Source: Cesiribacter andamanensis AMV16 (GTDB lineage: Bacteria; Bacteroidota; Bacteroidia; Cytophagales; Cyclobacteriaceae). Taken from it: DNA of 61,082 nucleotides. Location of the stretch: NCBI RefSeq assembly GCF_000348925.1, contig NZ_AODQ01000015.1, positions 62-61,143 of the forward strand, in the 5' to 3' direction. This document shows, in pieces, positions 1 to 9,112 of the stretch. The notes under the pieces are model-generated. The model made no database searches and was not told the origin of the DNA. It saw only the letters and a list, made by a program, of their open reading frames with translations. The first letter of the stretch is position 1, and each line of letters starts with the position of its first letter. The position numbers and the translations under genes are program-made.

Positions 1-285
1 AAGCAGGCCGAAGCCTGGCTTGAAGGCAGGCTGCCTACCCCCGAGGCGTTGCTTTTTGAGGCCCGCCAACTCACCAACCCCCTCTTGCGCATGCAGGTTG
101 CCCTGCAGCAAAAGGTGGTGCAGCTTGTAGGGCATTACCACCGCAGGCAGCTAAAGCAAGAGCTGGAGGTCGTGCAGCAGAAGCTCTTCAGCGATCCGGC
201 CAAAAAGGAGTTTCAGGACAGCATCTATCACCTTTTCCCCCTTCCCGGCGATGATACAAGCCAGCGTAATTCCCATGGTGATTGA
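1..285 (+). CDS. C-terminal part of an unrecognised protein (possibly anti-sigma-like)
   Basis: The reading frame is already open at base 1 and ends at a TGA at 283-285, so only about 94 C-terminal residues are in the window. They are mostly charged helix, with a leading A-W-L-E-G pattern followed by a long helical run rich in Q, R, K and E. This loosely resembles the N-terminal zinc-finger-like segment of Bacteroidota anti-sigma factors, but that is inference from pattern only. The end overlaps the ClpP start by 35 bases, so the two genes are probably co-transcribed. The protein start and main domain lie upstream of the window, and no function is claimed. Confidence 0.5.
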   Translation, partial: KQAEAWLEGRLPTPEALLFEARQLTNPLLRMQVALQQKVVQLVGHYHRRQLKQELEVVQQKLFSDPAKKEFQDSIYHLFPLPGDDTSQRNSHGD

Positions 286-904
286 CAACAACGGCGGCCG
301 TGGCGAGCGGGCCTACGATATCTACAGCCTGCTGCTCAAAGAGCGCATCATCTTTCTGGGAAGCCAGATCAACGATGCGGTGGCCAATGTGGTGGTGGCA
401 CAGCTGCTCTATCTCAACAGTATTGACAGCAAGCAAACCATCAACCTGTATATTCACAGCCCGGGCGGCTCTGTCTATGCCGGCCTGGCCATTTATGATG
501 CCATGCAGATGATCTCCGCCCCGGTTTCTACTGTATCGGTGGGTTTTTCGGGCAGTATGGGCACCTTTCTGCTAACGGCCGGCACCAAAGGCAAGCGCTA
601 TGCCCTGCCCCATGCCACCATTCACATGCACCCCACCGGGGGCGGCGCCCAGGGCTATACCGAAGATGTACGCATTGCCACCCGGGAGCAGGAGCGCCTG
701 CAGGCCCAGCTCTTTCACCTGATGGGCAAAAATTCCGGTCATAGCTGGAAAGAAATTGAGGCCTTCTTTCTGCGCGATAAATTCCTGAGCGCTCCCGAAG
801 CCAAAGATTTTGGCCTTATTGATGAAGTGCTGGGCGATATCAGTGATGTGATCATGCTCAACAAGACCGAGCTGGACATTAGCCTGCTGGCCAAGAAAAG
901 CTAA
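251..904 (+). CDS. clpP: ATP-dependent Clp protease proteolytic subunit (ClpP family)
   Basis: Cytoplasmic serine peptidase of the ClpP family, which forms a barrel that degrades proteins fed by a Clp ATPase. The 217-residue length is normal. The catalytic triad can be placed: Ser102 in G-F-S-G-S-M-G, His127 in I-H-M-H-P, and Asp176 in R-D-K-F-L-S-A-P-E-A. The oxyanion region S-P-G-G-S is at 70-74. The nucleophile loop (GFSGSMG) and His loop (HMHPTGGG) differ from the usual G-x-A-A-S-M-G and M-I-H-Q-P, so this may be a divergent second ClpP rather than the housekeeping copy beside clpX. No Clp ATPase gene is adjacent. An alternative start is Met9. Confidence 0.85.
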   Translation: MIQASVIPMVIDNNGGRGERAYDIYSLLLKERIIFLGSQINDAVANVVVAQLLYLNSIDSKQTINLYIHSPGGSVYAGLAIYDAMQMISAPVSTVSVGFSGSMGTFLLTAGTKGKRYALPHATIHMHPTGGGAQGYTEDVRIATREQERLQAQLFHLMGKNSGHSWKEIEAFFLRDKFLSAPEAKDFGLIDEVLGDISDVIMLNKTELDISLLAKKS

Positions 905-1069
905 GCAAGCAGCTTCCCGCTGAATTGTTTTTCCTGATCCTGTCTCAGCCGCTGCTAGTCCACCCCTTGCTGGTAGCGTACAGAAAGGAGAAGGGGGTGC
1001 AGGCATGCTGTAAGGCAAAAACCCTTTTGGCTGCAGGTGGGTTGTGTAGGTGTTTTTTACCCGAACGCC

Positions 1070-2064
1070 ATGAACATCGTTTTTTTTAGCACCAAAGCCT
1101 ACGACAAAGAATTCTTTAGCCGCGCCAATGCAACTCATGGGTTTGCGCTCCATTTTCTAGAGGTTCCCCTTAATCCCACTACCGCCCTGCTGGCGCAGGG
1201 GCATGAGGTGGTCTGTGTATTTGTAAATGATGTGGTAGGGGCCGAAACGCTGAACGTACTGGCCCGCCAGGGGGTAAAACTGCTGGCACTGCGCTGTGCC
1301 GGCTACAACAATGTGGACCTGAAGGCTGCCTCTGCCCTGGGCATACAGGTGGTACGGGTGCCCGCCTATTCGCCCCACTCGGTGGCAGAACATACGCTGG
1401 CCCTCATCCTGACGCTGAACCGCAAAACACACCGGGCCTATAACCGGGTTAAAGAAGGTAACTTCTCCCTGCACGGGCTTATGGGCTTTGACCTCTTTGG
1501 CAAAACCGCCGGCCTTATTGGCCTGGGCAAGATCGGGCTGGTGACGGCCCGCATCCTGAAGGGCTTTGGCTGCCGGGTGCTGGGCTACGATATTCAGAAG
1601 CCCCAGGAGGCCGATGCCATCGGCATTGACTTTACCTCCCTGGAAGCGCTCTATGCCCAGTCGGACATCATCTCGCTGCACTGCCCCCTTACACCGGATA
1701 CCTACCACCTGATCAATGAGGAGAGCATCCGGCTGATGAAAAAGGGGGTAATGTTGATCAATACCAGCCGCGGGGCCCTCATTGACACACGGGCGGTCAT
1801 TGACGGCCTCAAAAGCGAGCACATTCGCTACCTGGGGGTGGATGTGTATGAGGAAGAAGCCGATCTGTTTTTTGAGGACCTCTCCAACCGGGTCATTCAG
1901 GATGATGTGTTCATGCGCCTGCTTTCTTTCAACAATGTGCTCATTACCGGGCATCAGGCTTTTTTACCAGCAATGCCCTCAGCAGCATTGCCGAGATTAC
2001 CCTCCAAAATATTGCCCAGTACAGCCGACAGGAGCAGCTGCAGAATGAGGTTACGGCAGGCTAA
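1070..2064 (+). CDS. ldhA: D-lactate dehydrogenase (2-hydroxyacid dehydrogenase), frameshifted near the 3' end
   Basis: NAD-dependent reduction of pyruvate to D-lactate in the cytoplasm. The start is the ATG at 1070, where family homology begins. Visible are the Rossmann glycine motif G-L-G-K-I-G, the N-T-S-R-G catalytic arginine region, the V-D-V-Y-E-E-E segment and the catalytic His in I-T-G-H-Q-A-F. After that His the T run at 1960-1965 has six Ts where seven would keep the family frame. The other frame then reads the normal C-terminus ([12 protein letters not shown]) to a TAA at 2062-2064. Without correction the frame runs to 2134 with a foreign tail and overlaps the permease start at 2095. 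The break is either a sequencing error, a mutation or a recoding site (see findings). A lactate permease follows. Confidence 0.88.
1960..1991 (+). promoter_or_regulatory. Possible -1 frameshift site: U UUU UUA heptamer plus hairpin
   Basis: The heptamer T TTT TTA (1960-1966) lies in the phase needed for -1 slippage (codons GCT TTT TTA). Three bases later GCAATGC (1970-1976) can pair perfectly with GCATTGC (1985-1991) around an 8-base loop. Slippage here would restore the ancestral C-terminus of D-lactate dehydrogenase. The spacer is shorter than usual for programmed frameshifting, so function is only a hypothesis. Confidence 0.3.
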
Positions 2065-2094
2065 CGTTTACCCAATCCCTGATACCCCCTTGTC

Positions 2095-3546
2095 ATGGCC
2101 TACGTACTTGCGCTGCTCCCCATTGCCCTGCTGATTGTGCTTTCGCTGCTGCGCAGTGTAAAGGAGGCTGTACTGGTAGCGGCTGGAGTAACCAGCGGCC
2201 TGTTCTTCTACTGGGGTGCCGACCTTTCCCGTTTTATCGGTACGGTGGCTGTAGCAGCAGTTACCAGTCTCAACATTCTGATGATCGTTTTTGGAGCGGC
2301 GTTCCTCTACAACATCATGGACAAAAGCGGGCTTATTGGCCAGATCAGCCACTCGCTCGATGGGCTGCACCCCTCCCGGGAGATCCGCTTCTTTCTGCTG
2401 GCCATTTGCCTTACGGCTTTTTTTGAAGGGGTGGCCGGCTTTGGCACGCCCGGGGCCATAGTTCCCCTGCTGCTCATTGCCATGGGGTTTAATGCCGTAC
2501 TGTCGGTATGTGTGGTGCTGCTCTTTGATGGGCTTGCCGCTCTCTTTGGGGCCGTAGGTACACCGGTGCTCATAGGCCTGCAGCTGCCCCTGGGCCTGGA
2601 TGCAGCACAGCTGCAGCAGATCAGCCTGCTATCGGCCGGGCTGGGGGTGCTGGCGGCCGGGGCCATGCTTCTCTTTATTTTTCGCTTGTTTGCCCGCTAC
2701 CAGGGGCCTCTGCAGTATAAGGGGACGGTTGTGCTGCTCTACCTGTTTTTTGCGCTGCCCTTTTGCCTATTGGCCTACTGGGTGCCGGAGCTGGCAACGG
2801 TGCTGGGTGCCCTTAGCATGCTGCTACTCTCCATCCTATTTCTGCGAAGGCCCGGCAGCCGGCTGGAACTGGCACCCTGGCTTCCTTACGGACTGCTGGC
2901 CATGCTCCTGCTGTTGCCCAAGCTTTACAACCCCCTCAGCCGCTGGATCGGCTGGGACATTGGCCTGCCCAACCTCTTTGGCAGTGGCATCAGCACCTCC
3001 TTTAAACCCCTGCAATCGCCGCTTATTCCGTTTTTGGTGGTGGGCCTTGGGGTAGCGCTTTATAAAAGAATTCCCTCGCTTTACCTGGGCGATGCGCTGC
3101 AAAAGATTCTGCGGGTGGTGGTGGTGCTCTTTCCCTCCATTCTGGTAGCTCAGCTGATGATCAACAGCGGCCAGACGCAGCCTTCCATGATCGGGCATAT
3201 CTCCGAACTGCTGAGTGGCCTGGGCTCGGCCTACCCCCTGCTGGCCCCTTTTATTGGGGTGATCGGCGCCTTTATTACCGGCAGCACTACCATTTCTAAT
3301 GTAGTGTTTGGTGCCTCCCAGCTACAAACTGCCCAGCTGCTGGGGCAAGACCCAGTGGTACTCCTGTCGCTGCAGCATACGGGGGCGGCCGTGGGCAATG
3401 CCATCTGCCTGTTCAACATAATTGCAGCGGCCTCTATCGCCAACCTGCAAAACTATAAAGAGGTGCTGGCCCGCAACCTGCTGCCGGCCCTGAGCGCTGC
3501 CGGGCTGGCGGGAGTGCTGGGCTGGGCTCTGCTGCTCTGGTGGTAA
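2095..3546 (+). CDS. L-lactate permease family transporter
   Basis: Inner-membrane transporter of the lactate permease family (LctP/LldP type), expected to move lactate or a related 2-hydroxyacid with protons. The 483 residues are almost entirely hydrophobic helices, about 12-14 segments. The hallmark [12 protein letters not shown] lies near residues 106-117, and the C-terminal half carries [12 protein letters not shown]. It is somewhat shorter than the E. coli protein of about 550 residues. It starts 30 bases after the corrected stop of D-lactate dehydrogenase, so the pair probably forms a lactate excretion or uptake operon. Confidence 0.88.
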   Translation: MAYVLALLPIALLIVLSLLRSVKEAVLVAAGVTSGLFFYWGADLSRFIGTVAVAAVTSLNILMIVFGAAFLYNIMDKSGLIGQISHSLDGLHPSREIRFFLLAICLTAFFEGVAGFGTPGAIVPLLLIAMGFNAVLSVCVVLLFDGLAALFGAVGTPVLIGLQLPLGLDAAQLQQISLLSAGLGVLAAGAMLLFIFRLFARYQGPLQYKGTVVLLYLFFALPFCLLAYWVPELATVLGALSMLLLSILFLRRPGSRLELAPWLPYGLLAMLLLLPKLYNPLSRWIGWDIGLPNLFGSGISTSFKPLQSPLIPFLVVGLGVALYKRIPSLYLGDALQKILRVVVVLFPSILVAQLMINSGQTQPSMIGHISELLSGLGSAYPLLAPFIGVIGAFITGSTTISNVVFGASQLQTAQLLGQDPVVLLSLQHTGAAVGNAICLFNIIAAASIANLQNYKEVLARNLLPALSAAGLAGVLGWALLLWW

Positions 3547-3645
3547 GCGGCTGGGCCGTGTAGGCATGCCCGTTCCGTTGACTTACTACGAACAGGTGTT
3601 GTGCAGCACCCCAACATTGGGTATCTTCCCCTTTTAGCAAATACT

Positions 3646-4434
3646 ATGACCCCAGCCCCTCAGCTTCATATACTCACTGGCGATGCACTGCTCGAGGCGT
3701 TTCCGCAGGAGGCATTGCCCGGCAAACGGCTGGTTTTTCGGGAATGCCTGATCGAAGGCCCCCTTGAGATAAGCAGCGAGCAGACCTTTTGGCAGGAGCG
3801 GGCCCGCTTTCTACAGCGGGCCTATGGGGTAGCTCCGCAGGAGTATGAACAAAAAACCGTGCAGGAGCTTCGGCAGGTAGCGAATACCGCGCCCGGAAGT
3901 GAGATCAATCTGTGGTTTGAAGATGATCTTTTCTGCCAGGTAAATTTGTGGTTTTTGCTATCCTACCTGAAAGCCAGAGGGGTAGAAAAACAGCTATACA
4001 AGGTATTTCCCCTGCAAAAGAGAGGGGAAAGCCCCTGGGCAGGCTTTGGTTGGCATAGCGCCGAAGAATTGCAGCAGTGTTATGCCCGGCGGCTGCCCCT
4101 CAGCTCGCAGGAGTTGGACCTGGGCATCGCCCTCTGGCAGGCATATGCCCGGCAGGATGCAGCGCAGCTAAAGGCTCTGTCCAGCCAGCCAACGGCGGCA
4201 TTTCGCCAATTGCCGGAGCTGATCCAGGCCCAACTTGCACGAAACCCGGAGGGCGGGCTGCCTGGCCTCCCCCAACAACAGCTGCTGGCGCTGCAGCAGG
4301 AGGGGTATTTGGATTTTCCAGCCCTGCTGCAGGAGTTCAGCCGCCGATACCCGGTCTGGGGTTTTGGCGACTGGCAGCTTAAACGACTGCTGGTTAGCCT
4401 TCCCCCCAAAGGCAAAGAGGCGGGGCGTATATAG
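3646..4434 (+). CDS. DUF1835 domain-containing protein
   Basis: Predicted cytoplasmic protein of about 262 residues from the ATG at 3646; an upstream GTG at 3601 is possible but adds an unlikely 15-residue leader. The N-terminus (L-H-I-L-T-G-D-A-L, then R-E-C-L-I-E-G-P) fits the DUF1835 family, which has a conserved acidic and aromatic core such as the W-F-E-D-D-L-F-C-Q segment seen here. The biochemical role of the family is unknown to me. The gene stands alone, 99 bases after the permease, and is followed by a long non-coding stretch. Confidence 0.75.
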   Translation: MTPAPQLHILTGDALLEAFPQEALPGKRLVFRECLIEGPLEISSEQTFWQERARFLQRAYGVAPQEYEQKTVQELRQVANTAPGSEINLWFEDDLFCQVNLWFLLSYLKARGVEKQLYKVFPLQKRGESPWAGFGWHSAEELQQCYARRLPLSSQELDLGIALWQAYARQDAAQLKALSSQPTAAFRQLPELIQAQLARNPEGGLPGLPQQQLLALQQEGYLDFPALLQEFSRRYPVWGFGDWQLKRLLVSLPPKGKEAGRI

Positions 4435-4945
4435 TACAGAGAACACTTCTTTTTAGAGAAAAAAAGCATGCGGCAGTTCTCCCCTCCAGGTGGGAATACC
4501 TGCCTCAGCATAGGCACTTCCAGCCCAATTTTTCATACTACTCCACAATTCTTTTCCAGAATCTCACTTATTGATAAGTTGGTTAAAGTCGTCATTCCGG
4601 CGCAGGCCGGAATCTCTCACTCTCTGAAGAGAATAGGCTCTATTTATCGCTAGAGCAGGCTGATTCCGACCTACGCCGGAATGATGGGATCAGGATTGCC
4701 ACTTAATGGATTGGTTTCAAATCAGGGTGATAAAATAGCTTAGAGAGATTTTTTGCAAAATCATTAGGAAAAATATAAGGAAAGAACGATGTTTGATGAA
4801 ATTACTTAAGTTAAACTTTTTCATCTAAACCTTACATTGATTTTTCCTTAGGTGTCAGGTAAAAAGATGAGTGTTTACAACAGACATACAGCGCCAGATC
4901 TCTCCAAAAAATAATACGCATTCCGGCTACAAATTCTTTCGTTCA
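4435..4945 (+). other. Non-coding stretch before the radical SAM-like gene
   Basis: About 510 bases without a convincing gene. It holds a palindromic repeat (4591-4685, listed separately) and then a clearly AT-rich stretch (about 4700-4870) that probably contains the promoter of the next gene. The only frames here are short and unsupported. Confidence 0.6.
4591..4685. repeat. Palindromic MITE/REP-like repeat with 23-bp inverted arms
   Basis: The left arm (4592-4614) and right arm (4662-4684) are inverted copies matching at 21 of 23 positions, separated by 47 bases. The outermost 11 bases are a perfect match (TCATTCCGGCG against CGCCGGAATGA). The left arm is itself a small palindrome (ATTCCGGC-GCAG-GCCGGAAT). 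The shape is that of a dispersed extragenic palindromic element or a miniature inverted-repeat element. Other copies cannot be checked within this window. Confidence 0.7.
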
Positions 4946-6169
4946 ATGCAATCATTCTCTTACCACACCGCCGAGAACTCTTCTGCGGAAAGCGAACAGT
5001 CCACAGCTTTCCGGCTCAGGAGGACGGGCAAGCCCCATCCGCAGGTAGTCAGCGATCCTGCCCAGCTTAGGCAGATTCACCTGAGGCTGCGCTACCACAT
5101 CTGGAAGCTGGCCCTGCAGCAGATGGCAAACCCCTTTAAGGCCTATGCAGCGATACAGAAGGGCCTTGGCCTGCAGCTGGCCTCGGGCAGTGCAGCCGGC
5201 AAGATCGCCCGTATTGGCAACAGCTTTCAGGCAAGTTTGCTGAGCCCCTCCTGGCCTTCGGCTGCCTTTGATGCCTACGTACGCGCCCAGCTGCAGGCAG
5301 GCAGAAGCTGCAGCAGCGCCACAGCCCCTGCCGTAGCCAGCCTGTCGGTTACCCAGCACTGCTCACCCTTTTGCCAGCCCAGGCCGGGGGGGCAGGCCCA
5401 GCCAGATCCATCGCTGGATAGCTTGAAGAAGCAGATACAGAAACTTCAGAAAGAAGGTGTACGCCAGATAGAGCTTTGCGGGGGCGAACCGATGCTCCGC
5501 TATGCCGACCTGCTGGAACTGCTGCAAACTGCCGCTGCGGGCACCGATTTCTGGCTGAGCACCTCCGGCTGGGAGCTTAGTCCCGAGCGGGCCCTGGCCC
5601 TAAAAGCCGCCGGCCTGCGGGGCGTACGCCTCAACCTGGACCACAACGACCCGGATAAGCACAATGCGCTGCGGGGCTACAAGCACTCCTATGGCTGGGT
5701 AATGCGGGCTGCCGAAAGTGCGCGCACTGCCGGACTGGGGCTGTGCCTGAACCTGTGCGTAACCCCGGACTTTGTGAGTGACGAAAATCTGATGGCCTAT
5801 GCCCGCCTGGCAGCCCAGCTGGGGGCCTCCTTTATACAGATACTGGCGCCACGCGCAACAGCAGCAGGGTATGATCATGAGCTGGAGCTAAGCCCCGAGC
5901 AGATCAGCGAGCTCAATACCTTTGCCCACCGCCTGAACCACACAGCAGCCTATGCCAGCTGGCCGCTGGTAGCGTATCAGGGCTGGGTACCACAAAAAGC
6001 TGTGAGCGCCGCCTCTGGCAACCGCGTTCTGCTGATGGATGCCCAGGGAAACCTTCGCGCCTGCCGGCACTGCCAGTCCTACGACCGGCCCTATGTAAAG
6101 GACCGCAGCCCCCTGCGTAAAACCGCCTGGGCGCCTGCCGGTACTACACAAAGCCAGCCGCACCCCTAA
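4946..6169 (+). CDS. Radical SAM-like protein with incomplete cluster motif
   Basis: About 407 residues from the ATG at 4946; an upstream GTG at 4871 would add 25. The N-terminal helical region (residues 40-120, with N-P-F-K-A and W-P-S-A-A-F-D) matches Bacteroidota radical SAM proteins that carry such an extension before the core. The core follows: a V-T-Q-H-C-x3-C motif with Cys139 and Cys143, then the G-G-E-P SAM-binding motif, then strands such as R-L-N-L-D-H. A SPASM-like tail has C-R-H-C-Q. The third cysteine of CxxxCxxC is Arg146, and neither other frame supplies it. The [4Fe-4S] cluster may therefore be absent or bound differently. The substrate is unknown. Confidence 0.65.
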   Translation: MQSFSYHTAENSSAESEQSTAFRLRRTGKPHPQVVSDPAQLRQIHLRLRYHIWKLALQQMANPFKAYAAIQKGLGLQLASGSAAGKIARIGNSFQASLLSPSWPSAAFDAYVRAQLQAGRSCSSATAPAVASLSVTQHCSPFCQPRPGGQAQPDPSLDSLKKQIQKLQKEGVRQIELCGGEPMLRYADLLELLQTAAAGTDFWLSTSGWELSPERALALKAAGLRGVRLNLDHNDPDKHNALRGYKHSYGWVMRAAESARTAGLGLCLNLCVTPDFVSDENLMAYARLAAQLGASFIQILAPRATAAGYDHELELSPEQISELNTFAHRLNHTAAYASWPLVAYQGWVPQKAVSAASGNRVLLMDAQGNLRACRHCQSYDRPYVKDRSPLRKTAWAPAGTTQSQPHP

Positions 6170-6212
6170 AGACTAAAGTGCCCTGGATTGATGCTCCGGT
6201 ACCCCTATACAA

Positions 6213-6244
6213 AGACCACCCCATTTGGCGGGGTGGTTTTTTTG
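6213..6244 (+). terminator. Intrinsic terminator after the radical SAM-like gene
   Basis: ACCACCCC pairs with GGGGTGGT around a 7-base loop and is followed by eight Ts. Confidence 0.85.
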
Positions 6245-6400
6245 TTTGTCGGGCCAGGCTGTACGCAGCCCAGCAGGGGGCTTTCCACAAACTCAAGGAA
6301 GTATAAAAACCGCCTGCGAGCCCCCTTCCGTACAGACTGGCGTTCGCACCAGCATCAGAGCGTTCTGGAGGAGGTAGCAGCTACAGTTTCCTAAATTTTC

Positions 6401-6408
6401 TATCTTTA
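6401..6408 (+). promoter_or_regulatory. Bacteroidota-type -7 element (TATCTTTA), DASS gene
   Basis: Matches TAnnTTTG at seven of eight positions and ends only three bases before the assigned ATG at 6412. If active, the transcript would be leaderless or the true start would be further downstream. Confidence 0.4.
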
Positions 6409-6411
6409 GGC

Positions 6412-7920
6412 ATGCCATCTGCTGCAGCCCCCTCTCCTTCCTCACCAGTACCGCTCAAAAAGCTGGGGGCTCTTATGCTCGGCCCGCTGTTGTTTGGGCT
6501 GGCCTGGAGCATGGAAGCACCTGCGGGCATGTCGGCCGAAGCACAGGCTGTACTTGCCTGCACGCTCTGGATCGCCAGCTGGTGGATCACCGAAGCCATT
6601 CCCATAGCCGTTACGTCCCTGCTACCGCTGGTGCTGCTGCCCCTAACAGGTGCCCTGGGGCTGGAGACTACCAGCGCCTCCTATGGCAACCCGGTCATAT
6701 TTTTATTTCTGGGAGGGTTTCTGATTGCCCTGGCCATGGAAGAGTGGAACCTGCACAAGCGCATTGCCCTCTCCATCATTGCCCTGGTAGGCACCAACCA
6801 GCCGCAAATGGTGCTGGGCTTTATGCTGGCTACCGGCTTTCTGTCCATGTGGATCTCCAATACGGCTACGGCCATGATGATGCTGCCCATAGGGGTTGCC
6901 ATTGTAGAGCAGCTAACCGAATTTACCGGCAGCGGAAGCCTGCAGCCCAAAAACCGATTTGGCATTGCCCTGATGCTGGGCATTGCATACTCGGCCTCCA
7001 TAGGCGGACTGGCTACCCTTATTGGCACACCGGGCAATGCCATTTTTGCCGCCATCGTTCAGCAGCTGTGGGGGGTAGAGATTACCTTTTTCCGCTGGCT
7101 GCTGCTGGGCATGCCGCTCTCTTTTCTCCTGCTCCTCATCTGTTGGGCCTTTTTGGTTAAACTGGCCTATCCCCTTGAAAAAACCGATAGCGGGGGTAGC
7201 AGCGAAATTCGCAGCCAGCTGCAGGCACTGGGCCCCATACAGCAGGAGGAGCGCTGGATCATTGGCTTGTTTCTGCTTACGGCCGGCGCCTGGATCAGCC
7301 GCTCCTTTTTGCTGAACCCCCTGTTGCCGGCCCTGGACGATAGCATGATTGCCATGGCCGCCGCAGTGCTGCTGTTCATGATCCCTTCCCGGCGCAGCGG
7401 CTGGCGACAGGGCCTGCTCACATGGGAGATCTCCCGAAAAGTACCCTGGGGCATTCTGTTGCTGTTTGGTGGCGGCCTTGCCATAGCCGCTGCCTTTAAG
7501 ACTTCCGGCCTGGCAGCCTACATTGGCGAAAACCTGCAGCTGCTGCAGACCCTTCCCCTCCTCCTGGTGCTGCTGGCCATTATTGCCGTTATCAACTTCC
7601 TGACCGAGCTAACCTCCAATGTGGCTACAGCCACCATGATGCTGCCCATACTGGCCTCGCTTTCCCAGGCCATTGGCATTCACCCCTTTGGCCCTATGGT
7701 AGCCGCCTGCCTGGCCTCCTCCTGCGCCTTTATGCTGCCCGTGGCAACGCCGCCCAATGCGGTGGTCTTTGGCACCGGCTACATCCGCATGCGGGACATG
7801 GTAAAGACCGGCCTCTGGCTAAACCTGATCTCCATTCTGCTCATCACCCTTTACCTGTACCTGCTGCTGCCCCTGCTCTGGAAACTGGACCCCCTGGAGT
7901 TTCCCCTCCATTTTGACTAA
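6412..7920 (+). CDS. DASS family (SLC13) sodium:dicarboxylate/anion symporter
   Basis: Inner-membrane secondary transporter of 502 residues with about 11-12 hydrophobic segments. The two inverted-repeat sodium/substrate signatures are present: W-I-S-N-T-A-T-A-M-M-M-L-P in the first half and L-T-S-N-V-A-T-A-T-M-M-L-P in the second. The loop G-T-P-G-N-A-I and the C-terminal V-A-T-P-P-N-A-V also fit the DASS family. The substrate (dicarboxylates such as succinate, or an oxyanion) cannot be read from sequence. A terminator lies upstream, so it has its own promoter. Confidence 0.88.
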   Translation: MPSAAAPSPSSPVPLKKLGALMLGPLLFGLAWSMEAPAGMSAEAQAVLACTLWIASWWITEAIPIAVTSLLPLVLLPLTGALGLETTSASYGNPVIFLFLGGFLIALAMEEWNLHKRIALSIIALVGTNQPQMVLGFMLATGFLSMWISNTATAMMMLPIGVAIVEQLTEFTGSGSLQPKNRFGIALMLGIAYSASIGGLATLIGTPGNAIFAAIVQQLWGVEITFFRWLLLGMPLSFLLLLICWAFLVKLAYPLEKTDSGGSSEIRSQLQALGPIQQEERWIIGLFLLTAGAWISRSFLLNPLLPALDDSMIAMAAAVLLFMIPSRRSGWRQGLLTWEISRKVPWGILLLFGGGLAIAAAFKTSGLAAYIGENLQLLQTLPLLLVLLAIIAVINFLTELTSNVATATMMLPILASLSQAIGIHPFGPMVAACLASSCAFMLPVATPPNAVVFGTGYIRMRDMVKTGLWLNLISILLITLYLYLLLPLLWKLDPLEFPLHFD

Positions 7921-8005
7921 ACAGCCCCGCGCCAGGGCCCTCCCTGCAGAACCCGGTTAAACAGTGTTCCGCCTAAACAGGTTAAAAGGCAGAACACCCC
8001 CTGGA

Positions 8006-9046
8006 ATGGAGTACCAACAGCTAAAAAAGATCAATGCACTTCTGTTTTTTGGATTTGGGGTATGGGCGCTTCTCTATTATGGATCGGGCTTTCTGATACC
8101 GGTTACCTTTGGCATCTTTCTGGCAGCCCTGGTAAATCCGGTTCATGGCTTTCTGATGCATAAGCTTCACCTGGGCAAGATTCCCTCGGCCCTGCTCAAT
8201 ACCCTGCTGGTATTTGTGGTAGCCGGAGGGGTCACCTACCTTTTTCTGTACCAGCTTAGCCTGTTTGCCAGCGACTTGCCGGAGCTTAAGGAGGAGTTCA
8301 AAGGGTTTATCGCCCGTCTGCAGGATGCCCTGTCTGAGTTAATCGGCGTCTCGCAGCGGGACCAGCAACGCTTTATCTCCGAACGCTCCGATAGCCTGCT
8401 GAGCTCGCTGGAAGAGGAAGTCACCCTGCTGCTGGGCAACATGCTGGCCGTTACCCTTAAGTTTCTGCTGGTCCTCATTTATCTGTTCTTATTTCTGCTC
8501 TACCAGGACCGCTTTAAAAAAATGATCCTGCGTTTTACGGGGAAGGAGCAGGACGAAAAAGCCCTTTCCCTAATGGACAAGGGCAGTGGGGTGATCCATG
8601 CCTATCTTTGGGGCCGCCTGAAGGTAATGGCTATTCTGGCCGTGCTGTACCTGCTGGCCTTCTGGTATTTTGAGGTGCCCTATATGGTGCTGCTAACGGT
8701 CTTTGGGGCGCTGGTGACCATTATTCCCTACATTGGCCCCTTTATCAGCGGCCTTGTGCCGGTGTGCATGTACATTATCTTTGGTAATTCCGGATCTGAT
8801 ATTTTATTCTTTGCCGGCGTGGTGCTGGTCATACAGCTTATTGAAAGTTATGTGCTGGAACCCATCATCATCGGCAAGGAAGTATCGCTAAGTCCGCTGG
8901 CCGTTATTGTGGCCATTCTCATTGGCGGAAGTGTATGGGGCATGGCCGGCATGATCTTGTTTGTTCCCTTTTTTGCCATCCTCAAAATTGCCATTGACCA
9001 CAGCAGCAAACTACGCCCGCTGGGGCTGGTGCTGCGCAACAAGTAG
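8006..9046 (+). CDS. AI-2E family transporter (PerM/YdiK-like)
   Basis: Inner-membrane protein of 346 residues from the ATG at 8006; a GTG at 7964 would add 14. It follows the family plan: two or three N-terminal membrane segments, a soluble amphipathic region (about residues 85-145), then a cluster of C-terminal helices with P-Y-I-G-P-F-I-S-G and L-E-P-I-I-I-G-K. Members export varied substrates, and the autoinducer role of the founding name does not transfer here. It lies 85 bases after the DASS gene and may be co-transcribed. Confidence 0.82.
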   Translation: MEYQQLKKINALLFFGFGVWALLYYGSGFLIPVTFGIFLAALVNPVHGFLMHKLHLGKIPSALLNTLLVFVVAGGVTYLFLYQLSLFASDLPELKEEFKGFIARLQDALSELIGVSQRDQQRFISERSDSLLSSLEEEVTLLLGNMLAVTLKFLLVLIYLFLFLLYQDRFKKMILRFTGKEQDEKALSLMDKGSGVIHAYLWGRLKVMAILAVLYLLAFWYFEVPYMVLLTVFGALVTIIPYIGPFISGLVPVCMYIIFGNSGSDILFFAGVVLVIQLIESYVLEPIIIGKEVSLSPLAVIVAILIGGSVWGMAGMILFVPFFAILKIAIDHSSKLRPLGLVLRNK

Positions 9047-9112
9047 GCCTAATGGGACTATAGCCCCATAAAATAGCACCCCTGCTGACAGGCTCATTTT
9101 TTTTAAGGCCGG

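Noticed and set aside
6188-6394. Short frame after the radical SAM-like gene
   Set aside because: It covers the terminator at 6213-6244 and has no recognisable features.
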